DNA of 64,000 bases, taken from an uncultured Flavobacteriales bacterium. GTDB lineage: Bacteria > Bacteroidota > Bacteroidia > Flavobacteriales > Schleiferiaceae. The position numbers and the translations under genes are program-made. Of this stretch, positions 1-7,321 are shown piece after piece (within the stretch, counting starts at the first letter, position 1; every line of letters starts with the position of its first letter). The DNA is taken from contig CAJQHZ010000016.1 in NCBI GenBank assembly GCA_905478295.1, positions 139,101 through 203,100 on the forward strand, written 5' to 3'. The notes below the pieces were generated by a model. The model was not told the origin of the DNA. It saw only the letters and a program-made list of their open reading frames with translations, and did not search any database.

Positions 1-544
1 GCACATCTAGATCGCCATCACCATCAATATCAGAAATGGCAGGAATATCACTATTGAAGTTATACAGGTTGGTGGTCGTTGCACCGGCACTAGTAGTTAA
101 GTAATTAGTGTTCAATGCCCAAGTGAAACTTACAGAATCTGTGGTGCTTGTATTCTCCCACACGCCCATTCCCCCCAAGACATAGGCGAAAAGATCTTTC
201 TTCCCGTCACAATTGTAATCTCTGAATAGTGCCCAATTTTTTACTGCAGGGAGCAACGATGCATATTCCGGTTTACCCACCCAATTGCCGTTTTCAGCGA
301 TAAACGTGATCCATCTGCCGCCCTGTCGATCAAAGGCAACTAAATCCTCTACACCATCTAAATTCAAATCGACTTTAGACCATTGAGGTAAATCCACTCC
401 GCCTAAAAAAGGGTAGGGTATGCTATAACCTCCAACATTCACTGTAGGTCCCGCCGACCAATTGAAATTCAATCGATTACTTTGGCCATAACTTAGTAGG
501 CCAAAAAGCAGAAAAACTAGGGGTAAAATACAGGTCCTTCTCAT
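1..544 (-). CDS. Secreted FG-GAP/VCBS-repeat protein, 5' part only (runs off the left edge)
   Basis: The minus strand is open from an ATG at 544-542 to the window edge, giving about 181 residues. The N-terminus is a signal peptide (MRRTC then a hydrophobic stretch ending LLSYGQS). Later residues carry calcium-binding FG-GAP/VCBS signatures: DLNLDGVEDLVAFDRQG, DYNCDGKKDLFAY and, at the edge, DIDGDGDLDV. Such repeats form beta-propellers in secreted or surface proteins, and in Bacteroidota they usually sit on T9SS cargo with a C-terminal sorting domain; that end is outside the window, so the T9SS assignment is inference. It is divergent from secDF and has its own TAnnTTTG element 7 nt upstream of the start. 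The specific function is unknown. Confidence 0.8.
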   Translation of the reverse strand, partial: MRRTCILPLVFLLFGLLSYGQSNRLNFNWSAGPTVNVGGYSIPYPFLGGVDLPQWSKVDLNLDGVEDLVAFDRQGGRWITFIAENGNWVGKPEYASLLPAVKNWALFRDYNCDGKKDLFAYVLGGMGVWENTSTTDSVSFTWALNTNYLTTSAGATTTNLYNFNSDIPAISDIDGDGDLDV

Positions 545-551
545 AGGTACT

Positions 552-559
552 CAAAGATA
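552..559 (-). promoter_or_regulatory. Bacteroidota -7 element of the FG-GAP gene
   Basis: The minus strand reads TATCTTTG, a perfect TAnnTTTG, 7 nt before the ATG at 544. With usual spacing the transcript would begin 0-5 nt before the start codon. No clear -33 TTTG is seen at the right distance. Confidence 0.55.
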
Positions 560-617
560 GGATAAACTTAGAAGCCTGCAGGTACAAAAAACTTTAGGTT
601 AGGCACCTCGAACTGCC

Positions 618-625
618 TATATTTG
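618..625 (+). promoter_or_regulatory. -7 element of secDF
   Basis: TATATTTG matches TAnnTTTG. It overlaps the TTG at 623 that would give the longest reading frame, so that TTG would lie inside the promoter. This supports the ATG at 659 as the real start, with a leader of about 30 nt. Confidence 0.5.
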
Positions 626-658
626 CGCGTTATTGAAAAACTGAAACAATCCATCAGG

Positions 659-3646
659 ATGCAGAACAAAGGATTAATTACCGTTTTCGCGATTGCACTA
701 GGTCTGGCTTCATTGTACCAGCTCTCGTTCACATGGGTCGCGAATAACGTCGCTAGCGATGCAGAGTCATTCGCCGCAGGAGATGCAAATGTTAAGTCGG
801 CTTATCTCGACAGTATGATGTCGCAAGAGGTCTACCCAGTACTTGGGTTTACCTACGGCGAAGTGAAGAAAAAGGAAATGAACCTTGGTCTTGACCTCAA
901 AGGAGGGATGAATGTCATCCTCGAAGTGAGCGTAAAAGATGTGTTGAAAGGTTTAGTGGCAAATGCCCAAGATCCTCGCTTCATCCAAGCCATCGCGAAT
1001 ACCGACGAAGCACAAAGTCAAGGTCAAAACAACTATCTAAACACGTTCTTTGCGGATTTTGATAAAATCAGCGCCGAAACTGGTGGCGGGTTGTTGTTGA
1101 GCGACGCTTCGCTTTTTGGTACGCCGGAAATGACGGACAAAGTAGGTTTCAATGCCGCAAATGATGCGGTACAAGCGGAAATTCGTCGCGATGTTGAGGC
1201 TGCAATTGCCAATGTGTTTACTGTTTTGCGTGCACGTATCGACCAGTTTGGTGTGGTACAGCCTAACATTCAGCGCCTAGAGGGAACCGGACGTATTTTA
1301 GTGGAACTACCTGGTGTTAAAGATCCCGCGCGTGTTCAGAAACTATTACAATCGACTGCGGAACTACAATTCTGGAATATGTACGAAGGAGCGGAGGTAC
1401 TTCCATTCTTAGTTTCAGCAAACGATAAACTTCGCGACCTCGTAGAAGGTGAGAAAGCGACTACGGAGACCGTAGAAGAAGCACCTGATTTTAGCGATTT
1501 CGCCATTGAAGATGCTGAGGTACCTGCAGATTCTTCTGCTACGGATTCTTCAGATGTGCTCTCTACTAACAATCCATTGTTTGAAGTTTTCCGCCCAATG
1601 GTGAGTGAAACGGGAATGGCTATGCAAGGACCTCGTGTCGGATATTCACTCATTCGTGATACGGCGAAGGTCAATGCGTTTTTGGCACGTCCAGAGATCG
1701 TTCAAATGATGAATCAAGAATTGCGCAACGCGAAGTTCCTTTGGAGCAGTAAGCCAGAGCCTAATTCTGATATTATAACTCTTTTAGCAATCAAAGGCAA
1801 TCGCGAAAACACACCCGAATTGGACGGTGGTGTGATCGTAGATGCGCGTCCAGATTTAGACGAATACAACCGCAACATTGTAACCATGGCCATGAATGGC
1901 ACGGGAGCACAGAAATGGCAACGCCTAACTGCGGAAGCAGCTGCGCAAACGCCGAAGCGTTCTGTCGCGGTCGTATTAGACAACTATGTGTACTCTTATC
2001 CGCAAGTTCAAAATGAAATTGCAGGTGGTCGTACTCAGATTACAGGAAACTTCAGTGCTGAGGAAAGTGCGGATTTAGCGAATATTCTACGTGCAGGTAA
2101 GCTGGATGCTCCCGCACGCATTATTCAGTCGGATGTAGTAGGTCCTTCTTTAGGTAAGGAGGCCATCTCTGCATCGATTAATTCGTTTGCTATTGCACTC
2201 GCTTTGGTATTGCTTTACATGTACTTCTACTACAGTGGTGCGGGTCTTGTGGCCAATATGGCGCTGTTGATTAACATGTTCTTGATCTTCGGTATTCTTG
2301 CTAGTTTGCGAGCAGTATTGACGCTTCCAGGTATGGCAGGTATCGTATTGACCATCGGTATGGCAGTAGATGCGAATGTTCTTATTTTCGAGCGTATTCG
2401 TGAAGAAATGCGCCTTGGAAAAGGACTTCGTGCAGCCATTGTTGACGGATACAAAAATTCCAACAGTGCGATTATCGATGCAAACGTTACGACCTTCTTA
2501 ACGGGTATTATTCTCTTTGCTTTCGGTACAGGTCCTATCCGCGGTTTCGCAACGACACTGATGATCGGTATTTTGACTTCGTTGTTTACCGCCTTGTTCA
2601 TCTCCAGAATTGTATTCGAGAGAAGATTGAATGGCAAGAAAGATATCAAGTTCTCTACTAAAACCACCAAAAATTGGTACACCAACATGAGCTTCGACTT
2701 CTTGAAGAAGCGTAAAGTTGCATATGGTATTTCCACGGTAGTAATTGCAATCGGATTATTCTCGCTCTTCACAAAAGGTTTGAATCTCGGCGTTGATTTT
2801 GTGGGTGGACGTTCATTCCAGGTACGTTTCGACCAACCTGTAGAAGTTAGTGATGTTGCCGAATCATTGAGCAATGCTTTTGTTGATGAAGAGGGTAATT
2901 CATACACCCCAGTGGTGAAAACTTTGGGTGATGCAAACCAGGTGATCATCACAACGAGCTACCGCATTGGCGAAACGGGTCCTACAATTGACGAGGACAT
3001 TCAGTCTAAGCTGTACTCCGGTGTTGCTGATTTCTTTGCAGAAGAATTACCGCTAGAATCTTTCTTTACAGACGAAACGGAAGATGCCATAGGTCTAGTT
3101 GGTTCACGCGTTGTTGGTCCAACCATAGCAGATGATATTAAATCAGGTGCTGTATACAGCATCATTTTCTCATTGATTGTAGTCTTCTTGTACATCCTCA
3201 TTCGCTTCCGTAAATGGCAATTCTCGCTTGGTGCGGTAGTTGCATTGTTACACGATGTGCTGTTTGTAATGGGGGTATTCTCTTTAGCGGACGGGTTCTT
3301 ACCATTCCAGTTAGAAGTGGACCAAGCATTCATTGCTGCCATTCTAACAGTGATTGGTTATTCATTGAACGATACTGTGGTCGTATTTGACCGTATTCGT
3401 GAAAATATGGGGTCTCGTGGTAAGCAAAACGGCGTTAGTATCAATAAATCATTGAACCAGACATTGAGCCGTACGTTCAACACCTCGTTGACTACCTTCT
3501 TTGTACTTCTCGTTATCTTCTTATTTGGTGGTGAAGTCATTCGTGGCTTCATGTTTGCACTTCTATTAGGTGTACTTGTAGGAACTTATAGTTCATTGTT
3601 TATTGCTACTCCGGTGATGTTCGACGCTTCAGACAAGGAGAGCTAA
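659..3646 (+). CDS. secDF: Fused protein translocase subunit SecDF
   Basis: SecDF uses the proton motive force to help pull preproteins through SecYEG on the periplasmic side of the inner membrane. The protein is 995 residues from the ATG at 659; it begins MQNKGLI followed by a transmembrane helix, the usual Bacteroidota N-terminus. The SecD half has a long periplasmic domain and then a five-helix block at about 505-665 starting GPSLGKEAI, with the motif GMAVDANVLIFERIREE. The SecF half starts near 674, has LGVDFVGGRSFQVRF, and ends with the helices containing IGYSLNDTVVVFDRIREN. SecD and SecF are thus fused in one chain. The frame is open upstream to a TTG at 623, but that codon overlaps the promoter element. 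A strong terminator follows. Confidence 0.97.
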   Translation: MQNKGLITVFAIALGLASLYQLSFTWVANNVASDAESFAAGDANVKSAYLDSMMSQEVYPVLGFTYGEVKKKEMNLGLDLKGGMNVILEVSVKDVLKGLVANAQDPRFIQAIANTDEAQSQGQNNYLNTFFADFDKISAETGGGLLLSDASLFGTPEMTDKVGFNAANDAVQAEIRRDVEAAIANVFTVLRARIDQFGVVQPNIQRLEGTGRILVELPGVKDPARVQKLLQSTAELQFWNMYEGAEVLPFLVSANDKLRDLVEGEKATTETVEEAPDFSDFAIEDAEVPADSSATDSSDVLSTNNPLFEVFRPMVSETGMAMQGPRVGYSLIRDTAKVNAFLARPEIVQMMNQELRNAKFLWSSKPEPNSDIITLLAIKGNRENTPELDGGVIVDARPDLDEYNRNIVTMAMNGTGAQKWQRLTAEAAAQTPKRSVAVVLDNYVYSYPQVQNEIAGGRTQITGNFSAEESADLANILRAGKLDAPARIIQSDVVGPSLGKEAISASINSFAIALALVLLYMYFYYSGAGLVANMALLINMFLIFGILASLRAVLTLPGMAGIVLTIGMAVDANVLIFERIREEMRLGKGLRAAIVDGYKNSNSAIIDANVTTFLTGIILFAFGTGPIRGFATTLMIGILTSLFTALFISRIVFERRLNGKKDIKFSTKTTKNWYTNMSFDFLKKRKVAYGISTVVIAIGLFSLFTKGLNLGVDFVGGRSFQVRFDQPVEVSDVAESLSNAFVDEEGNSYTPVVKTLGDANQVIITTSYRIGETGPTIDEDIQSKLYSGVADFFAEELPLESFFTDETEDAIGLVGSRVVGPTIADDIKSGAVYSIIFSLIVVFLYILIRFRKWQFSLGAVVALLHDVLFVMGVFSLADGFLPFQLEVDQAFIAAILTVIGYSLNDTVVVFDRIRENMGSRGKQNGVSINKSLNQTLSRTFNTSLTTFFVLLVIFLFGGEVIRGFMFALLLGVLVGTYSSLFIATPVMFDASDKES

Positions 3647-3670
3647 GCAACCGAAAAGCAAAATTCTTAA

Positions 3671-3706
3671 AACCCCCGGCGCGCTCGCGCGTCGGGGGTT
3701 TTTTAT
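3671..3706 (+). terminator. Rho-independent terminator after secDF
   Basis: A 13-14 bp hairpin starting AACCCCCG and closing CGGGGGTT with a tiny loop is followed by TTTT. It separates secDF from tatA. Confidence 0.85.
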
Positions 3707-3708
3707 TG

Positions 3709-3716
3709 TAAATTCG
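3709..3716 (+). promoter_or_regulatory. Probable -7 element of tatA
   Basis: TAAATTCG differs from TAnnTTTG at one base and lies only 4 nt before the ATG at 3721, so the transcript would be leaderless or nearly so. It directly follows the secDF terminator, where a new promoter is expected. Confidence 0.4.
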
Positions 3717-3720
3717 CGTA

Positions 3721-3999
3721 ATGCAACACGTTTTTCTACTCTTTAACATTAGCGGCGGTGAGTTTATCATTGTGGCATTGGTGTTTTTGCTTTTGTTTGG
3801 CCCAAAGCAAATTCCAGGTATGGCGCGGTCGGCTGCTAAGGTTATTAAGCAAGTTAAAAACGCAACCAACGATATCAAGAGAGATATTTTAGATAACGCG
3901 GAGGACAATGCCTTGACGGACGTTAAAAAAACAGTTGAAGAAGGTCGTGATGCATTCAAAGAAGTTACGGATACCATCAAAAGAGGTACCAAGTTGTGA
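3721..3999 (+). CDS. tatA: Twin-arginine translocase subunit TatA/TatB family
   Basis: A 92-residue protein with the TatA/B plan: a short N-terminus, one transmembrane helix at about residues 11-27 (GEFIIVALVFLLLFGPKQIP, with the family's G-P hinge), then an amphipathic charged helix. TatA oligomers form the passage for folded twin-arginine substrates across the inner membrane. Family membership is clear; whether it acts as TatA or TatB cannot be read from sequence alone. No tatC is in the window. Its TGA overlaps the GTG start of the downstream antiporter by 3 bp, so the two are co-translated. Confidence 0.9.
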   Translation: MQHVFLLFNISGGEFIIVALVFLLLFGPKQIPGMARSAAKVIKQVKNATNDIKRDILDNAEDNALTDVKKTVEEGRDAFKEVTDTIKRGTKL

Positions 4000-4937
4000 C
4001 GGCGCTCTTTCTATTAGCAGGTTTTGGTTTATTGTTATTGGGCGGCGAATTTTTAGTTCGTGGCTCAGTCGCTATTGCGCTTAAACTTCGCGTTTCAAAA
4101 GTCATAATCGGTTTAACACTTGTTGCTTTTGCTACGAGCGCCCCAGAACTCATTGTAAGTGTTATAGCCGCAATGAAAGGAAAGAGCGCTATTGCTTTAG
4201 GGAATGTCCTGGGATCGAATATTGCGAACGTTGGGCTTATACTAGGACTGACAGCGCTGCTCTATAAAATGGAAGCGATTCGTCTGACTTACCGTAAGGA
4301 TTGGTTGTTTTTGCTCGGCGCGAACGTCTTGCTGGGTGGATTTCTTCTTTCAGGTGGAATCAGCTTTGTACAGGGAATGCTACTGGTGGTAACACTATTA
4401 GTTTATAATGTTTTGAAAATACGCAGTGCAAGAATAGAGCGGGCATCGGCAACTATAGCTCAGGATATTGACGTTCCTGCCATGCCTCTATGGCAGGGTT
4501 TGATGCTGCTTATTATTGGTGCAGTTGGTTTGAAATACGGTGCGCAACTATTTGTTTCCGGAATCGTAACGTTTGCATCGCAATGGGGTTGGAGTGAACG
4601 ACTGGTCGCAGTGAGCCTTGTAGCCTTTGGCACGAGTGTTCCAGAGTTAGCTTCAAGTTTAATGGCTGCGCGAAAGGGTGAGGCAGACATAGCTATCGGT
4701 AATATCATTGGGTCGAATATCTTTAATATTCTCAGCGTTTTAGGTTTTACCGCATTAATACAGCCCATAGAACTTTCCGATCAAGCATTACTTTATATCG
4801 ACTTTCCGATAAGTTTACTCTTTACACTTTTGCTTATTCCTTTAATGGGTGTGCTGAAATCTGACCGGCTGGATCGTGTCGAAGGGGCCATATTGCTTAT
4901 TTCTTACATCATTTTCATGACCTACCTATTTATTTAA
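3996..4937 (+). CDS. Calcium/sodium antiporter, CaCA family (YrbG-like)
   Basis: A 313-residue membrane protein with the two inverted Na_Ca_ex repeats of the cation/Ca2+ exchanger superfamily. The alpha-1 motif is GLTLVAFATSAPELIVS (about residues 40-57) followed by GNVLGSNIANVGLILG; the alpha-2 motif is VSLVAFGTSVPELASS (about 204-219) followed by GNIIGSNIFNILSVLG. The acidic residues in the PEL motifs are the expected cation ligands. It starts at GTG 3996, overlapping the tatA stop. Likely role is Na+- or H+-driven Ca2+ extrusion at the inner membrane; ion preference is inference. Confidence 0.9.
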   Translation: MTALFLLAGFGLLLLGGEFLVRGSVAIALKLRVSKVIIGLTLVAFATSAPELIVSVIAAMKGKSAIALGNVLGSNIANVGLILGLTALLYKMEAIRLTYRKDWLFLLGANVLLGGFLLSGGISFVQGMLLVVTLLVYNVLKIRSARIERASATIAQDIDVPAMPLWQGLMLLIIGAVGLKYGAQLFVSGIVTFASQWGWSERLVAVSLVAFGTSVPELASSLMAARKGEADIAIGNIIGSNIFNILSVLGFTALIQPIELSDQALLYIDFPISLLFTLLLIPLMGVLKSDRLDRVEGAILLISYIIFMTYLFI

Positions 4938-4971
4938 GGGGTTGATATTAACATTGGTTAATAATTTTTCA

Positions 4972-5002
4972 TTGCAGCCCTCAAAAAATAGGGGTATCTT
5001 TG
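4972..5002 (+). promoter_or_regulatory. Promoter of the type III glutamine synthetase gene
   Basis: TTG at 4972-4974, a 20-nt spacer and TATCTTTG at 4995-5002 match the Bacteroidota -33/-7 pattern. The leader to the ATG at 5025 is about 18 nt. No other obvious operator is seen. Confidence 0.65.
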
Positions 5003-5024
5003 TGTTAAATTAAAAATTAGCCAC

Positions 5025-7217
5025 ATGCCAACGGTAAGATTTCTAGCACTAGAAGAAACAATAGGGCGTAAGCCTCAACACTTTGAAGCACCTGGAACAC
5101 GAGTTTCAGAATACTTCGGTTCGCACGTTTTTAATCAAAAAGCGATGCGTCAATACATGACCTCTGAAGCGTTTAAAGCAGTAAACGACTCTATTGAGAA
5201 CGGTACAAAGATTTCAAGAGATATTGCAGATCAGGTAGCTTCTGGTATGAAAGCCTGGGCATTGAGTTTGGGTGCAACCCATTACACGCATTGGTTTCAA
5301 CCTTTAACTGGGGCAACCGCAGAAAAGCATGACTCATTTTTCGAGCCAACTGGAAATGGTGAGGCGATGGAGAAGTTTTCAGGGGGAATGCTTGTACAGC
5401 AAGAGCCTGATGCATCATCTTTTCCGAACGGAGGTATTCGCAATACCTTCGAAGCCCGAGGTTATACAGCTTGGGACCCAACTTCACCAGCTTTTGTCTT
5501 TGGTACAACGTTATGTATTCCGACAGTGTTCGTTTCGTATACCGGTGAAGCATTAGATTACAAAACACCATTGTTACGTGCTTTACAAGCCGTTGATGCA
5601 GCAGCAACAGATGTATGTAAGTACTTCGACAAAAATGTCAATAAGGTAAATGCAACATTAGGTTGGGAGCAAGAATACTTCTTAGTTGATGAGGCTTATT
5701 TCCATGCCCGTCCAGATTTGACTTTGGCTGGTCGTGCGCTTGTAGGTCATGCGCCTGCTAAAGGACAGCAGTTGGATGATCATTACTTTGGTTCTATTCC
5801 GGAACGCGCAATCGAATTCATGAAAGAATTGGAATACGAAAGCCGTAAATTGGGTATTCCAGTTAAAACGCGTCACAATGAGGTTGCTCCTGCGCAGTAC
5901 GAATTTGCCCCTGTATTTGAAGAGGCGAATGTTGCTGTAGATCATAATTCATTGTTCATGGACCTCATGGAAAAAGTGGCGCGACGTCACAATTTCCGTG
6001 CGCTCGTGCACGAGAAGCCATTTGCGAATATTAACGGTTCCGGTAAGCACAATAACTGGTCATTAGCAACCAATACAGGTGTAAATCTATTGGCACCAGG
6101 TAAAACGCCGATGAGCAATTTGATGTTCCTAACCTTCTTCGTGAATAGCATCAAAGCGGTTTACAAGCATGCAGATTTGATTCGTGCTTCGATTGGTTCG
6201 GCGGGTAATGAGCACCGCTTAGGCGCCAATGAAGCGCCACCAGCAATTATTTCCGTATTTATCGGAGATCAGCTGAGCAAGGTGTTGGATCAATTAGAAA
6301 ACATCGGAGGTGGCAAAATGACGCCTCAAGAAAAAACTGATCTCAAGCTAAATGTGGTGGGTAAAATACCAGAGATTCTTCTAGACAATACAGACCGTAA
6401 CCGTACTTCGCCGTTTGCCTTTACAGGTAACAAGTTCGAATTACGTGCTGCCGGTTCTGCAAGTAACTGTGCGCAGCCTATGACGGTCTTAAACAGTGCT
6501 ATGGCGGAGCAATTGATTGACTTCAAGGCTGATGTAGACGCACTCATTGCCAAAGATGGATTGAAAAAAGATGAGGCAATTTTTAGCGTTCTCAAACAAT
6601 ATATTAAAGAGTCTAAAGCCATTCGTTTCGAAGGAGATGGATATGGCGATGCTTGGAAAGAAGAGGCAGCTAAGCGTGGTTTGAGTAACGAGCCATCAAC
6701 GCCTCGTGCACTTGATGCTTACGTAAGTGATACAACGCTTCAGATGTTTGAAAATCTCAAGGTCATGTCTAAACGTGAAGCTGAGGCGCGCCACGAAATC
6801 TTATTAGAATCGTACTTTATGAAAATCCAAATTGAAAGCCGTGTGCTTGGAGATTTAGCAGGAAATCATATTGTGCCTACGGCGATCAAATACCAGAACA
6901 CCTTGATTGACAACGTTCAACGTTTGAAGGATATCATGGATAAGGCGACGTTCGAAACCGTGGCAAAAGAGCAGTTAGAAATGATTAAAGATATTTCTGC
7001 CCGTATATCTAAAATCTTGGCTTCGAAGGATGCTATGGTTCAGGCTCGTAAGGACGCAAATGCGCAAGTGGATGTACGTGAAAAAGCCATCTTATACTAC
7101 GATAACGTAAAATCTTACTTTGATGTTATTCGTTACGAAAGCGATAAATTAGAGCTTATGATTGACGACGAGCAATGGCCGTTACCTAAGTTCCGCGAAA
7201 TGCTCTTCACCAGATAA
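5025..7217 (+). CDS. glnN: Type III glutamine synthetase
   Basis: GSIII makes glutamine from glutamate, ammonia and ATP in the cytoplasm. The 730-residue length is typical of GSIII (about 700-730) and far from the roughly 470 of GSI. Visible GSIII features are the N-terminal region with FGSHVFNQKAM, THYTHWFQPLTGATAEKHD with the family His residues, the metal/glutamate motif GWEQEYFLVDE, RHNEVAPAQYEFAPVFEEAN, and the NGSGKHNNWSLAT ATP/glutamate site. It stands alone, bounded by its own promoter and a terminator, with no nitrogen regulator nearby. The ATG at 5025 is the first in frame after the promoter. Confidence 0.96.
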   Translation: MPTVRFLALEETIGRKPQHFEAPGTRVSEYFGSHVFNQKAMRQYMTSEAFKAVNDSIENGTKISRDIADQVASGMKAWALSLGATHYTHWFQPLTGATAEKHDSFFEPTGNGEAMEKFSGGMLVQQEPDASSFPNGGIRNTFEARGYTAWDPTSPAFVFGTTLCIPTVFVSYTGEALDYKTPLLRALQAVDAAATDVCKYFDKNVNKVNATLGWEQEYFLVDEAYFHARPDLTLAGRALVGHAPAKGQQLDDHYFGSIPERAIEFMKELEYESRKLGIPVKTRHNEVAPAQYEFAPVFEEANVAVDHNSLFMDLMEKVARRHNFRALVHEKPFANINGSGKHNNWSLATNTGVNLLAPGKTPMSNLMFLTFFVNSIKAVYKHADLIRASIGSAGNEHRLGANEAPPAIISVFIGDQLSKVLDQLENIGGGKMTPQEKTDLKLNVVGKIPEILLDNTDRNRTSPFAFTGNKFELRAAGSASNCAQPMTVLNSAMAEQLIDFKADVDALIAKDGLKKDEAIFSVLKQYIKESKAIRFEGDGYGDAWKEEAAKRGLSNEPSTPRALDAYVSDTTLQMFENLKVMSKREAEARHEILLESYFMKIQIESRVLGDLAGNHIVPTAIKYQNTLIDNVQRLKDIMDKATFETVAKEQLEMIKDISARISKILASKDAMVQARKDANAQVDVREKAILYYDNVKSYFDVIRYESDKLELMIDDEQWPLPKFREMLFTR

Positions 7218-7242
7218 TTTTAGTTTTTCAAATTTTGATAGA

Positions 7243-7276
7243 GAGAAACCCCGCACGCGCGGGGTTTCTTTTTTTA
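7243..7276 (+). terminator. Rho-independent terminator after glnN
   Basis: GAGAAACCCCGC and GCGGGGTTTC form a stem with a short loop (ACGC), followed by a run of seven T. It also rules out the long upstream reading frame of the next gene (open from TTG 7235) as coding. Confidence 0.9.
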
Positions 7277-7321
7277 TTTTATCTATATTGTGGGTGCTTA
7301 AACACAAGAGACCAGACTCGC

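Noticed and set aside
623..658. TTG start extending secDF by 12 residues
   Set aside because: The TTG lies in the TATATTTG promoter element and the family start MQNKGLI is at 659.
2230..2952. 240-codon minus-strand open frame
   Set aside because: It is antisense to secDF, has no homology signal and no promoter or start context; the secDF frame is strongly conserved.
7235..7321. 29-residue N-terminal extension of the PorE-like protein
   Set aside because: It crosses the glnN terminator and would hide the signal peptide that begins at the ATG 7322.
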